DNA of 64,000 bases from Eupeodes corollae (taxonomy: Eukaryota; Arthropoda; Insecta; Diptera; Syrphidae). The position numbers were made by a program, and so were the translations under genes. A model generated the notes under the pieces. It saw only the letters and a program-made list of their open reading frames with translations. It was not told where the DNA came from and ran no database searches. The stretch's first letter is position 1; every line of letters begins with the position of its first letter. Shown in pieces: positions 1 to 10,283 of the stretch. The stretch lies in assembly GCF_945859685.1 (NCBI RefSeq), contig NC_079149.1, positions 58,236,991 to 58,300,990 of the forward strand, read 5' to 3'.

Positions 1-1
1 A

Positions 2-997
2 TACTTAAGTATTATAGTTTTGACAGAAATAAATATTTTTGAAGAAGAAAACTCCCTTTATCACATTGATGGTTTTAATATGGAATTTATGCATAGAAAC
101 GATTCGGGGTTAGGTGGAATTGCTATGTATATAAAAAAAAATGTCAGCTATGAAAGACTCTCCTCGAAAACTTTAAATTATGACAGCTTACATATAAAAA
201 TGGTAGATATAAAGGGAAGTAATAATATTTATGCAATTTATAGATCACCATCGCTAAACAAAAATAATTTTATTACTGAATTTGTTGAAAATACTCGCTA
301 TGAATTGGATCTAGTTGTACTTGGTGATATAAATATTGATACTCAAGATTTTAATAACACGATCACCAATAAATTTCTTGATGTTATGTCTTCGAAGGGC
401 CTAATGAATGTTATCAAAAAAAGTACTCGAATTAACATGTTAACTGGTACGGGTACTTTAATTGATCCCATATTTGTTTCATTTTCGAAAAACTGCATAA
501 TATCAGCTGTTTTAGAAACTGATATATCTGATCACTTTGCAACATTTTACGGTATTAAACACAATACAGAAAAGGTCAACACATATTGCAAATCACAATC
601 AAAAATTAATCAAGAAAAAGTCAACCGACTTATGCAACAAACGAACTGGAATGCACTCTATGAAATAGAAAATGACGTTAATAAAATATACAACAATTTT
701 CTTTTAAAAATGGAAACTATATACGCTGATTCGTCTGAAAATTATATTAAAAAAAAACGTCAAATCAAGAGTTGGATAACCCCGGAAATAATTGAGCTGT
801 GTAAAAGGAGAGATACAATGTATAGAAGATGGAAGAATAATCTTCAAAATGAAAGTTACAAATCTGAATGCAAAAAAATGAGAAATTATGTAAATAAACA
901 AATACGAATGAAAAAACGTAACTTCTATAAAAATGAAATACTGAGCGCAAAACGTGATCCGAAAAAAACTTGGAGAATAATAAATGATAATAAATGA
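2..997 (+). pseudogene. LINE ORF2, apurinic-like endonuclease part
   Basis: This is the N-terminal nicking domain of a LINE ORF2 (exonuclease-endonuclease-phosphatase fold), which cuts the genomic target to prime reverse transcription. The frame is open from the first bases, so no start is called. Visible motifs are LTEIN near 18-32 (the catalytic Glu block), LGDINID near 319-339 (the GD-x-N block) and the SDH motif near 527-535. A basic linker (RMKKRNFYKNE) follows. The frame ends in TGA at 995-997, caused by a 10-bp direct duplication at about 978-997 that throws the downstream reverse transcriptase out of frame. Confidence 0.85.
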
Positions 998-2687
998 AAT
1001 ATTGGGTAGGAATAAAGCGTCTGTGGATGAAATTGTACAACACAATCTTTGTAAAACGTCTAAAGTTTCTGACATTATTGAAGAACTTGCTGAGTGTTTC
1101 TCAACACAAGCAACGAAGATTGTACACGTATGCAATGCTAAAACATCAAGACAGCCTTGTCAACAACGACTTCAATCAATATATGTAGAAGAAGCTGATG
1201 AAATCGAAATTTATAATATACTTCGAAATCTGAATCCAAATAAAAGTCCAGGTGCTGACGGAATAAGGGGATGCGACATTAAACTCAATGCAAATCTGCT
1301 GGCACCATTGATTCAACAAATAGTAAACAGAAGTTCAACACAAGGGTGTGTACCGAAAATTTTGAAAACTTCAGTTATTCGTCCCATCTATAAAGGAGGG
1401 AAAAAAAGTGAAATTCTCAACTATAGGCCAATTTCGATTTTGTCAGTTGTTGAAAAATGTATTGAAGAAGTTGTCTTCAGACGATTAAACAAGTTTATTG
1501 AGAAACACTGCTTGCTGCAATCCAATCAATATGGTTTTCAAAAAGATAAAAATACGGGAAGACTTCTTGGTGAATTTTGTAATACTATTAACATGAGTCT
1601 CAATAAAAACCATCACGTATTGGTTATGTTCGTCGACTTCAGCAAGGCATTTGACACGTTGAGTCACACTAAGCTTTTGGATGTCCTTTACAGAATTGGC
1701 ATTAGGTTAACTCTATATAAATGGATGGAGAGCTATCTCATAGGAAGAACATTTAGAGTAAAAGTTGGAAGTTCATGGAGCAAAGAAAGAAGTTGCACAC
1801 ATGGTGTACCACAAGGGTCAAAACTGGGTCCGGTCCTTTTCATACTTTTTACAGATGCACTCCTACGGATTTTTAAGAAAAGCACAGTTTTCGCATATGC
1901 AGACGATATAGCTATTGTTGTCAGACACATGTGTCTTGAAACCGCGATTTCTACGATGCAACAGGAGTTTGATGAAGTCACACGATGGTGTCACGATTTT
2001 GGATTAGTCATCAACGCAACCAAAACGAAAATTATGCACATTCGTGCACCAAACAAACAAAAAGAGACAGTCAACATTTTCTTTCAAAACCCTGAGTGTC
2101 CGACTTCAAGAAAAAGTGATGCCATTGAGTTAGTTCAATCAATCAAATACCTCGGAGTTACAATAGATGAACACTTTCTGTGGCACGAGCATATTACAAT
2201 CGTAAGGAAAAGTATGAGGAGTGCTATGTTTGCGTTATTTCATCTGGAAAGATATTCAACAAAAGATGTTCAAAAACAGGTTTACTATTCACTTGTTGAA
2301 TCTCGATTAAGATATGGAGTATTAGCTTGGGGAAATGCCGCAAAAACTCATACATATAAACTTCTTAATCTACAGAGGAGAATTGTAAACATGATTAATA
2401 AAAACCATCTACATTTGAAGTGCCTGAATGTTGAAAATATATTTAGGATGACAGCAGTTCTTGAATACTACGATGATTTAAGATTCCAGCGACCTATTTC
2501 ACATGGTGTAAACACGAGAAGACGAGCGCAAGGTCTGCTTGAAATACCGATGATATACAACAACTATGGAAAACGACAACTTAACTATACGATACCATCA
2601 ATTATGAACCAACTTCCTACAAATCTTAAAAATATTCGTGACTTTAAAAAACGTAAAAAAAAATTAAAATGTTTCTATTTAAACTAA
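984..2687 (+). pseudogene. LINE ORF2, reverse transcriptase part
   Basis: This is the polymerase half of the same ORF2, 567 codons without a stop. Motifs in order, counting from the ATG at 984: SPGADGI (about 88-94), NYRPISIL (146-153), QYGFQ (182-186), FVDFSKAFD (216-224, first catalytic Asp), HGVPQGS (273-279) and FAYADD (303-308, catalytic Asp pair), then a thumb and a C-terminal stretch ending KKLKCFYLN. The palm looks intact. The ATG is not a real start: the first residues are made by the 10-bp duplication, and the domain should read through from the endonuclease. No RNase H is visible. Confidence 0.88.
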
Positions 2688-2944
2688 ATTTTAAACACCA
2701 TGCACTGATAAAAGTAAATTCAAATTTGTTATGTACCTTTTTTTAAACTAAACCACTAATGAATTTTTATATTTTTTTTTTCTTCTTTTTTCTTTAATTA
2801 ATATAAATTATGTTTAATATTCAAATCCAATCAATTCAAATACTTTGTAACTTCAACCACCTACAGATAAGCAAAAGCTTCGTGGGTATCACAACTAATA
2901 TTGTTAAACTTTTGAAATATGATCAAATAAAAAATCTAAAAAAA

Positions 2945-3224
2945 AAAAAAAATCTAAAAATCTAAAATCTAAATCTAAATCTAAATCTAAATCTAAATCT
3001 AAATCTAAATCTTAATCTAAATCTAAATCTAAATCTAAATCTAAATCTAAATCTAAATCTAAATCTAAATCTAAATCTAAATCTAAATCTAAATCTAAAT
3101 CTAAATCTAAATCTAAATCTAAATCTAAATCTAAATCTAAATCTAAATCTAAATCTAAATCTAAATCTAAATCTAAATCTAAATCTAAATCTAAATCTAA
3201 ATCTAATTCTAAATCTAATTAAAA
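2945..3224. repeat. (AAATCT)n hexamer array at LINE 3' tail
   Basis: About 40 head-to-tail AAATCT units directly follow the LINE A-tail. The A-run before each TCT shrinks from long (about 14) through 5 and 4 to a steady 3, as if the array grew out of the poly(A) tail. A few units vary (AATTCT, CTTAATCT). The minus strand reads as an Arg-Phe repeat with no stop; that is a by-product of the repeat and not a gene. Confidence 0.95.
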
Positions 3225-5135
3225 TAGTAAACAAAAAGCAGACCTTAAGAATTCTGAAAATAGCCGAGGTTTGACTCTGATCTACTGCTGGGTTTAAATT
3301 GTTTAGAATTTAGAAATCCAATATGCTTAATCCCCTTTTATCTTTAAATATTAAAGATTTTCAACCAAATTAGTATCATTTTTGGTAGATCTTTATGTTT
3401 TGTAAAAAATCTGTTATTTGGATTTTTTAAAAATGAAAACAAAAATGTTTGTTTAGTTTGAAATAACTTTGAGCATTTTTTGATTGAAAATTGCAATGCA
3501 GCTAAATTTTGTTGTGCATCGAATTCTATTTAAAAAAAAATTGGTTTTCATAAAATTAACTTTTTGAAGCAACAAGAAGAGATTTTTGAATGTGTTGATC
3601 ATACTTAAATTTTCAAAAAGCTCAAAGAGCTCATAAATATAATTCTTACAACTGTTATGCACGATTTCAAGGATATATTGGTTTTTTGCTTTTTTCAAAA
3701 ACCTAGAAATGTTGGGCACATTTTTGTAAACTTAAAAATGTACCTAACTTACCTAACTACCAAAGTTATCCCTTAATTATAATAAATTCCAACTTGTGTG
3801 CTTGGCCCCTGGCTAAGCTAGATAGCTTATAAGACTACCGATTTAAATATAATTCAGCGTCAATATGACATGAAAAAATTTCGTCCTTTTAACATATTTT
3901 ATATTTTTTCCGACCTGTTGGAGTTAAACCTGTTACCTAAAGATAATCTGTCTCTGAATAATAATTTTCCTTACGTCTATTTCATTCAAGTACTTCAAAG
4001 TTCACAACCAAAGAATTACGAGTAAAAAGTAAAACAAAAACCGAAAAAAATAAAGAAAATCTCTTCTAGACGGATGAACGATGAAGAGATGAAAGATGGA
4101 TTAAAAATTTGTAAAAAGAAAAAAAAAATTAAAATGTTTGTCCAGTCTTAGTCTTCTTATTATTATAACTACATAAATTCATTTAACGCACAAAACAACG
4201 TCGTTTTACATCAGGTAAGGGGGCATCTGCCCAGTTCTGCCCAAATCCATCCTAGAACCCACCCACATAGTTCATTGGTATCTACATACATACATATAAA
4301 GAGGAAAATCTCAAATGTTTACTTTGTGCTAATGAAGTAAATTCTGCCCATGAAAAGTGAATTTAATTAGATTGAAGCTTTTTGCTTTTTCTAAAGAACA
4401 TTCTACCTTCCATCCCTCTCATCTCTGGACTTTGCCAAGCACCGGAGTGTTTGTTTAATTTTGGAATAAGCTTGACTAGCTTTTGGGAATTTAATTTTCA
4501 TAAAGGTTTAATTGGGCGTTTTAGTTCTTTTACATGGATAATTTAAGTATAATTTATTTAAATCGGAACTAAATTGTTTGTGAACTAAAGTAACATTATG
4601 GCACGGTACCGTACATAATAGATGAAATAAAAATAAAATAAGTCAAATGAGAAGTTAAACTTTAAAATGGAGCCATTTTTTGTTGATATCAGTGTGTATC
4701 AAAATTTGAGAAATAATTTTCTTGGGATTTGCAAACGTTGTTAACGAAAAAGCTGTAATTTGTAAACGCTCTAGCTTCGAAACGATGAAGCAATAGGACT
4801 TGATTGAGTATAATAAATTACCCTTAATAAAAAAAGTTTTAAAGTGTTAGAAGTGTGATTATTTAAAGAGGTTTAAGAAATTCTATTACTTAAGTCGATT
4901 TCCTTTGTTTAAAAAACTTATAAACGTGTTCGGATGTAATTTTAAAGAATTGCAATTTAAATCTCCCGGTTTTTGAAGTTAAATAACATTTTTTGAAGCT
5001 CAACCAACTTTTTCTCCCGACTTTATCGATCACTTTTTCCATTGTTTCCGATTGTTGTCAAAATTCAATAACTTAAAATATTAAAGTTAAGCAATTGTAA
5101 ATCCAAAATTATATTGAATAAAAAAAAATAAAAAA
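3225..5135. other. AT-rich non-coding stretch
   Basis: No gene, transposase or LINE motif is recognised. The stretch has short A and T runs and a plain CAG/GTAAGG donor-like site at 4212-4220. It may be intronic or intergenic. Confidence 0.5.
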
Positions 5136-5907
5136 GGGTAGAATGCGACCCACACTAATAACGTCAAATCCCGTTAGTTATTTTGTCTTTCTTAAAAGGT
5201 TTGTAGGTTTTCGTGTTTTNNNNNNNNNNNNNNNNNNNNNNNNNNNNNNNNNNNNNNNNNNNNNNNNNNNNNNNNNNNNNNNNNNNNNNNNNNNNNNNNN
5301 NNNNNNNNNNNNNNNNNNNNNNNNNNNNNNNNNNNNNNNNNNNNNNNNNNNNNNNNNNNNNNNNNNNNNNNNNNNNNNNNNNNNNNNNNNNNNNNNNNNN
5401 NNNNNNNNNNNNNNNNNNNTAATGTTTTTTTTAGGTTTTTATTTTTTATAAAACAAAACTGTCAATTCGACTTTTCTCAAAATTGTATCAGATGTCAAAA
5501 ACATTATTCTTAGTTGCACAAAATTATTTTGGAGATAAAATCATATTTAAGTCGTAAAATTTTGGAGATGAACAATTTTTTTTTGATTAATAACAAAACC
5601 GTTAAATGGATTTTTTTTAAAAAATATGCTTTGATATCACGTTAAAATTTAATATATAAAATTTAATTCAAGTCTCTAGCGTTTTTGGTTCGTAAGGTAT
5701 TTAGGGTTAACCAAAATGTTCACCTTTTTTTCAAACTGCTATGGTAAAATAAAAACCACCCGCGCAATATTCTTGAGAGCCCTTTCTGCATCTTTCTGTC
5801 TTATTATCTGTATAAACAAATTTATTTGAAATCGATATCTATTCTGGTTCTTAGACGACGAAAAAAACGTCGCGAACGAACGGACGTACGAACGTACGTA
5901 CACACGA
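5136..5907 (+). mobile_element. GAGGCTGGG-family repeat, copy A (right end truncated)
   Basis: The left end resembles GAGGCTGGGATGCGACCC (here GGGTAGAATGCGACCC), followed by a degraded terminal block. Past the assembly gap come the internal unit (GTTTTTATTTTTTATAA...CTGTCAATTCGA), the TCTCTAGCG...GTTAACCAAAATGTTCACC block, the AACTGCTATGGTAAAA block and the CGACGAAAAAAACGTCG hairpin with CGTACGAA repeats. The final AAATCGGACCCATTACAATAACTTCC end is missing. No protein is encoded. See copy H for the most complete single-orientation copy. Confidence 0.8.
5220..5419. other. assembly gap, 200 N
   Basis: Exactly 200 unknown bases fall inside the internally repetitive part of copy A, so 200 may be a placeholder length. 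The gap probably reflects collapsed internal tandem repeats. Confidence 0.99.
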
Positions 5908-8610
5908 ATTAACAACTGAATTAAAAATTTGGTATTTGGTAGACAAATAAATAAGGTTGTTCGTGATTCCTCTAGGTAAGTAGTTGACAATGTCATTAGT
6001 GAATAGTGAAAATAAAAAAGCACCTTACTATAGATAAAACAATGAGATGTTAAGGATGGAGATGCTTTTCAACAATAAATGTTTGTATTCTTTTAGCTTC
6101 TGGGGTGGAAATAGTTGTCATCATTTAAGATGATTTTTCGGTGAAAGTCAAGATCATTTGTATGCATCCTAAGCAAAAATTCCATGTTGCTATTGATCCA
6201 CTGATTTATCGAATCGACAGTTCAATTGTTTCTGAGAAATTCAATGTTGCTGGCCAAGAAACTGTATCACGACGACCCAAAAGTGTTGACATTTTATCGA
6301 TATTTGACTGCGAAGTTTTCACTATTATTGAAGTGAATTTTTTACAATTTTAATGCGTCATTGAAAAATGGATCCTTTTCTTTTTAGTCAAATGTTGACA
6401 GATTAAAAAGTGTCAGCTGACTTAAAATCTTGCTATACAAAATTAAATCTTTTATTGGAAAACTGCTTAGAGCCAAAAAAGTGTAATCTAGATTTATTTT
6501 TTAAATTCTGCTATTTCCACCTGACAATTTAAAATTATAATTTAGATCATACTTATCGAATTAACCAAATTTTCGTAGTTTTACTTATACTTATTGTTCC
6601 TTTTTAACTTTAAACATCTTATATATACCCAAATCAGCAAATAAATACTTACATATTTTGTCAAACAAGTCTACTGTACTTGTATTCACTACATTGTACT
6701 TTTATTGATTCGATTATTTAAAGTCCAGTGGGCTTCAATGTCGTCCTGAAGCTTAGGCTTTAGCACACGATACCGTTTCTATTGTATTTATATATTGAAC
6801 ACATTATCAAGAGACTTTGTTTCCTTTATCACAACTAAACCGGAAGGAGCATAATGGCTTACATTTGAATTGCATGTTTTATTTACGTGCAATTTATAAA
6901 TTAATACAAACAGTTTGTGTATCAACAAGAAACGCTTTGTTGTTTAATTGGCTATTACCAATGCATTTCCGTTTTTCGTGTGATTATATTTTGTTTATAA
7001 ACATTTTTTGAAAATTTAGGCCATGAGACGTATTAAACTTTGTATTGATTAAATTTCAAACCATTTTTCTGTGATAATTTTCTTAAATTACATTATTTAA
7101 TAAAAACAAAAAAAGACTGAAAGTTAAATGTATTCACTTAATTAATTCAGGCTCTGTAGTATTACCTTCTATGAATATTAAACAACTCTTGGACTAAGAC
7201 CAATTCAATAATAATTATGATAGATACACACAAGGATCGCAAAGTTTAAATAAGCCGTGCAGAAGCATAATATTTGTTCCTGTGGGGATCTTCTCAACCT
7301 CCAATAAATCGTATATTCAGATATTTTGTTGCTTCTTTGCAACAAAATTGTGGCACCGCTTGTGTTGGTGAAAAATGGAGCTCTAGTAACATTATTTTAC
7401 ATCCAATTTCATCAGAAGCTATAACAGCCGAGTGTAATTAAAGAAGGAAATAAATTCATAGCTAAATTTTTCTAAATCCATCGAATATATTTTTGCTATC
7501 AAGTGTCAAAGATTAAATAGCGTCAATATTTTTCAGTTAATTTCTTGTGCTAGAAAAATAAACAATTATGTGAAATTTGAACTTTTTCTTAACTTAGTAT
7601 CAGAGTATCAGAACTGATAGATTTATTGATGTAAAATTGTATATCTGAGGACATGAAAAAAAACACTAGTTCTAGTGTTCATTTTAAATTTAAAACCTCC
7701 ATTTCAATATTCAAACTTATCCAAATACAACTTCAAAAGTGATTTGTAATTATAACTTCAACATAACCTGTCACAACAAATTAGAACTGATTGTTTTTTA
7801 AAAGTCTAAATTTATACCTTTCAACAAGTGGAATAGCGTATAAACCATTGCGTGTTGCACATTATTTTAAAGTGAGTTTCAAACCTTTTGTTTATAACTC
7901 AACGTAAGCTTATCGCATGTAAACGTTGATTTCCTGCAATTTTGAAAAATGTGGAAACAAATGTTTCGAGCATTTTGTGGATTGCATGATTGTATTCATG
8001 ACGAGTTCATGTTTAAAAATCATTTGTTCTTTTGGAAATTATTCATCAAGTGTGCTTTTCCGCTGCACTGTATAAATGCCACTTCGTAGCATCAATGATG
8101 TGCTGTAGACGGGTTATAGAGTTTATTGTTAGACCATAATTATTGCATGTAAAGAGCCTATTTTTAATGTTCTCATTTCCATAAAAGGCATTAAAGTTTG
8201 CTGTGATGCTTAGAACATAAAGTATTTTGTGTGATTCTTATATTTAATTTGTATATTTTTTGATCCATTGTTCTGCTATTTGAAAGGTTTTTTGGCTATC
8301 TTTATTTTCTGTTACGTTCCTTGCAAACATCTTAATAGAGTGTGGTTAAATTTTAAGGGCCTATGTTGAATGTGAACTGCACTTTACATTCAAGTTATTC
8401 TTTGCATTTTATTTGACGTTTCTCAATTTTGCACTGATTCAATTCAAACCACTGGAAGATACACAATCGAACAACGCGTCAAAGTTTCAAACTTATTATA
8501 AAAATCGGGGTTTGAATGCATGCATATCGTGTGCTGTGCGATATTTTAGTCAATTAACTGTCAAAATCTGCGTACATTCGGAAAAATCGTGCAAACCATT
8601 GAGCAAGCTG
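5908..8610. other. AT-rich non-coding stretch
   Basis: No recognised gene. A 70-codon open frame at 6141-6353 has no family resemblance and no splice context, and I do not call it. The right part runs into a mariner remnant. Confidence 0.5.
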
Positions 8611-9112
8611 TAAGTAAAAACTCCAGTTCGTGTTCGTACAACTCGTACTGCAGAAAATATTGCTGCTGCTAGCGGTAGTGTGGCTGAAGAGCCTACCACC
8701 TCAATTCGTCGCCGTACCCAACAATTACACCTCTAACGCTCGTCGTTGATGAACGTTATAAATAAAGATTTATATTAACATGCTTACAAGGTGCGATTAA
8801 CCTGAGAACTAAAGCCTATTGACTATTTTAAGCGTGGGCCTTCAATGGTCAGAAGAAATAGCAACAGTGGATTATCAATTTTCGAAGAAAATCATCTGCA
8901 GTGATGAGGCACATTTTAACCTCAATTGCAACAGAACGATGCACTTACAACACATCCCAACGAAACAATGGCTCTTTAGCGTGAAAAATTGAATGGCCGT
9001 GATATAACTCACGTGGTGGCGATGTTAATTGATAAGATAATTCGGCCTCAGCGTTATCGTCGAGGTTTTGACGGCAATTTGGCCGATATATTATTCCATT
9101 ACAATAATTACC
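8611..9112 (+). pseudogene. mariner-like transposase remnant, internally deleted
   Basis: Remnant of a Tc1/mariner-superfamily transposase. From 8614 the frame reads VKTPVRVRTTRTAENIAA, then GSVAEEPTTSIRRRTQQL up to a stop at 8734, the helix-turn-helix region of these enzymes. Around 8878-8926 another frame gives FSKKIICSDEAHF, the first catalytic Asp motif (SDEAHF). Around 9069-9110 the C-terminal signature NLADILFHY appears. The central catalytic part between these blocks is missing and frames change, so it is dead. It ends about 20 bp before copy B. It has the same style of transposase as the remnants near 33357, 36226 and 54420. Confidence 0.75.
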
Positions 9113-9552
9113 TTACAATACATTAGTAAAAAAAAGGCTCAGATGAGACTCACACTGATAACTTCCCATCCCGTCTGTCGATTTGTCTTGCTTTAAAACT
9201 TGAAGGTTTTCATGTTGGGTTTTGTTTTATAATAACCAATAATATTTTACCAATTTTAGTAGCATTTCTTAATTTTTATAAAAACTACTGAATATCGAAA
9301 GCAATATTTTCTGTGCAATAAAAAGAGTTTGAAGACAATATTTTTAATTTTTTAAAAGATATTTGAGTCAAAAGTACATTCTATCAAGTTTTGGTATTAT
9401 TTTTTTTTTTAGGTTTTTATTTCTTGTAAAAAAACTGTCAATTAGATTTTTCTCAAAATATTACTGCATGTTGAAAAACTTATTTTTTTAAAAGATAAAA
9501 GTAGTTTAAAACCAAAATCTCAAAGTTTTGAAAAGATATTTAAGTCGAAAAT

Positions 9553-9794
9553 CATTACTACATTACATTACATTTCACACTACTCTGCACATAAATGTGC
9601 AGAGTGGAGAACACAGCACCTTAAGCAACTAAGGCTATGTAAGGTGATAACAACACAAGACATTAATACAAGACAGAAGGACAGAAGAGAAAGAACAACA
9701 GAAAGAAAGAACACATGACAACAGCACGCGGTAGGTTTCGAGACGGTCCCCCATCTTTCTACTAACCACGCTCCCTGATGCTTGATTTCGGTGA
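9553..9794 (-). mobile_element. 5S rRNA-derived SINE (SINE3-like), 5' truncated
   Basis: Read on the minus strand from 9794, the sequence begins TCACCGAAATCAAGC and runs through GTTAGTAGAAAGATGGGGGA to CCGCGTGCTGTTGT (about 9716). These blocks match, in order and spacing, the 3' two-thirds of animal 5S rRNA as I remember it, including the internal control region of the pol III promoter. An unrelated body follows, then an 11-bp hairpin (ACTCTGCACAT, loop AA, ATGTGCAGAGT at 9582-9605) and a (TGTAA)n tail at about 9553-9572. A 5S head with a LINE-type 3' hairpin and short-repeat tail is the SINE3 layout. The first third of the 5S part is absent. Confidence 0.75.
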
Positions 9795-9899
9795 TTTTTT
9801 TTTTTTTTCAAATTCAATTTTATTTATTCAATCTTAAACCTATCTTAAAGCTAGACAAAAATTCATAAAACTAGCCTAATTATCCATAACTTACAACTA
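9795..9899 (-). mobile_element. A-tailed retroelement 3' remnant
   Basis: On the minus strand an AT-rich 3'-UTR-like stretch contains AATAAATAAA-type signals and ends in about 13 A (the T-run at 9797-9809), directly abutting the 5S-like SINE. It may be an older insertion into which the SINE landed, or the 5' part of a chimeric retrotransposition product. It encodes nothing recognisable. Confidence 0.5.
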
Positions 9900-10283
9900 A
9901 CTTTGAAAAGATATTTGAGTCGAAAATCAATTTAAACAACTTTTATTTTTTTGTCTATTTTTTTTTTAATTTATAAAAAAAACGTTAATTAAATTTTTTT
10001 CAAAAGTATACTGGTTTGGTATCACGTTACAATATATAATATACAATCTTATTAAAGTCTCTAGCATCATTGGTTGGTGAGATAATTAGGGTTGACCAAA
10101 ATGTTCACCTTTTTTTAAACTTCTATGGTAAAACAACCACCCCAGCAATTTTCTTAAGAGCCCTTTCTGCATCTTTTTGCATTACTATCTGTATAACAAC
10201 ATTTATTTCAAGACGATATCTCTACTGGCTCTTGAGCTATGGAGGACGAAAAAACGTCGCGAACTTACGGACCGGACGTGAGG

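Larger units (their letters stand above)
1..3224 (+). mobile_element. CR1/jockey-superfamily non-LTR retrotransposon, 5' end beyond window
   Basis: One LINE copy: endonuclease then reverse transcriptase in the same direction, a short 3' UTR with AATAAA-like signals near 2923-2931, an A-rich tail and a long hexamer array. It is open to the left edge, so its 5' end (ORF1 and the start of the endonuclease) is outside the window. The clade is uncertain; motif spacing fits a CR1/L2/Daphne-like or other jockey-superfamily element. It cannot work as it stands, because the two enzyme domains are in different frames. Confidence 0.85.
9136..10283 (+). mobile_element. GAGGCTGGG-family repeat, copy B
   Basis: The left end (GGCTCAGATGAGACTCACACTG then ATAACTTCCCATCCCGTCTG) and the family order of internal units, TCTCTAGC block, TTCTATGGTAAAA block and CGACGAAAAAACGTCG hairpin are present. 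It stops just after the CGTACGG-like repeats, so the extreme right end is missing. It is interrupted at 9553-9899 by a 5S-like SINE and an A-tailed remnant; the internal unit text resumes afterwards with GAAAAGATATTTGAGTCGAA. Confidence 0.85.

Noticed and set aside
2962..3234. Minus-strand open frame of Arg-Phe repeats
   Set aside because: A mechanical translation of the (AAATCT)n array; no start context and no other sequence complexity.
4211..4220. TCAGGTAAGG as a second recursive splice site
   Set aside because: No polypyrimidine tract precedes it.
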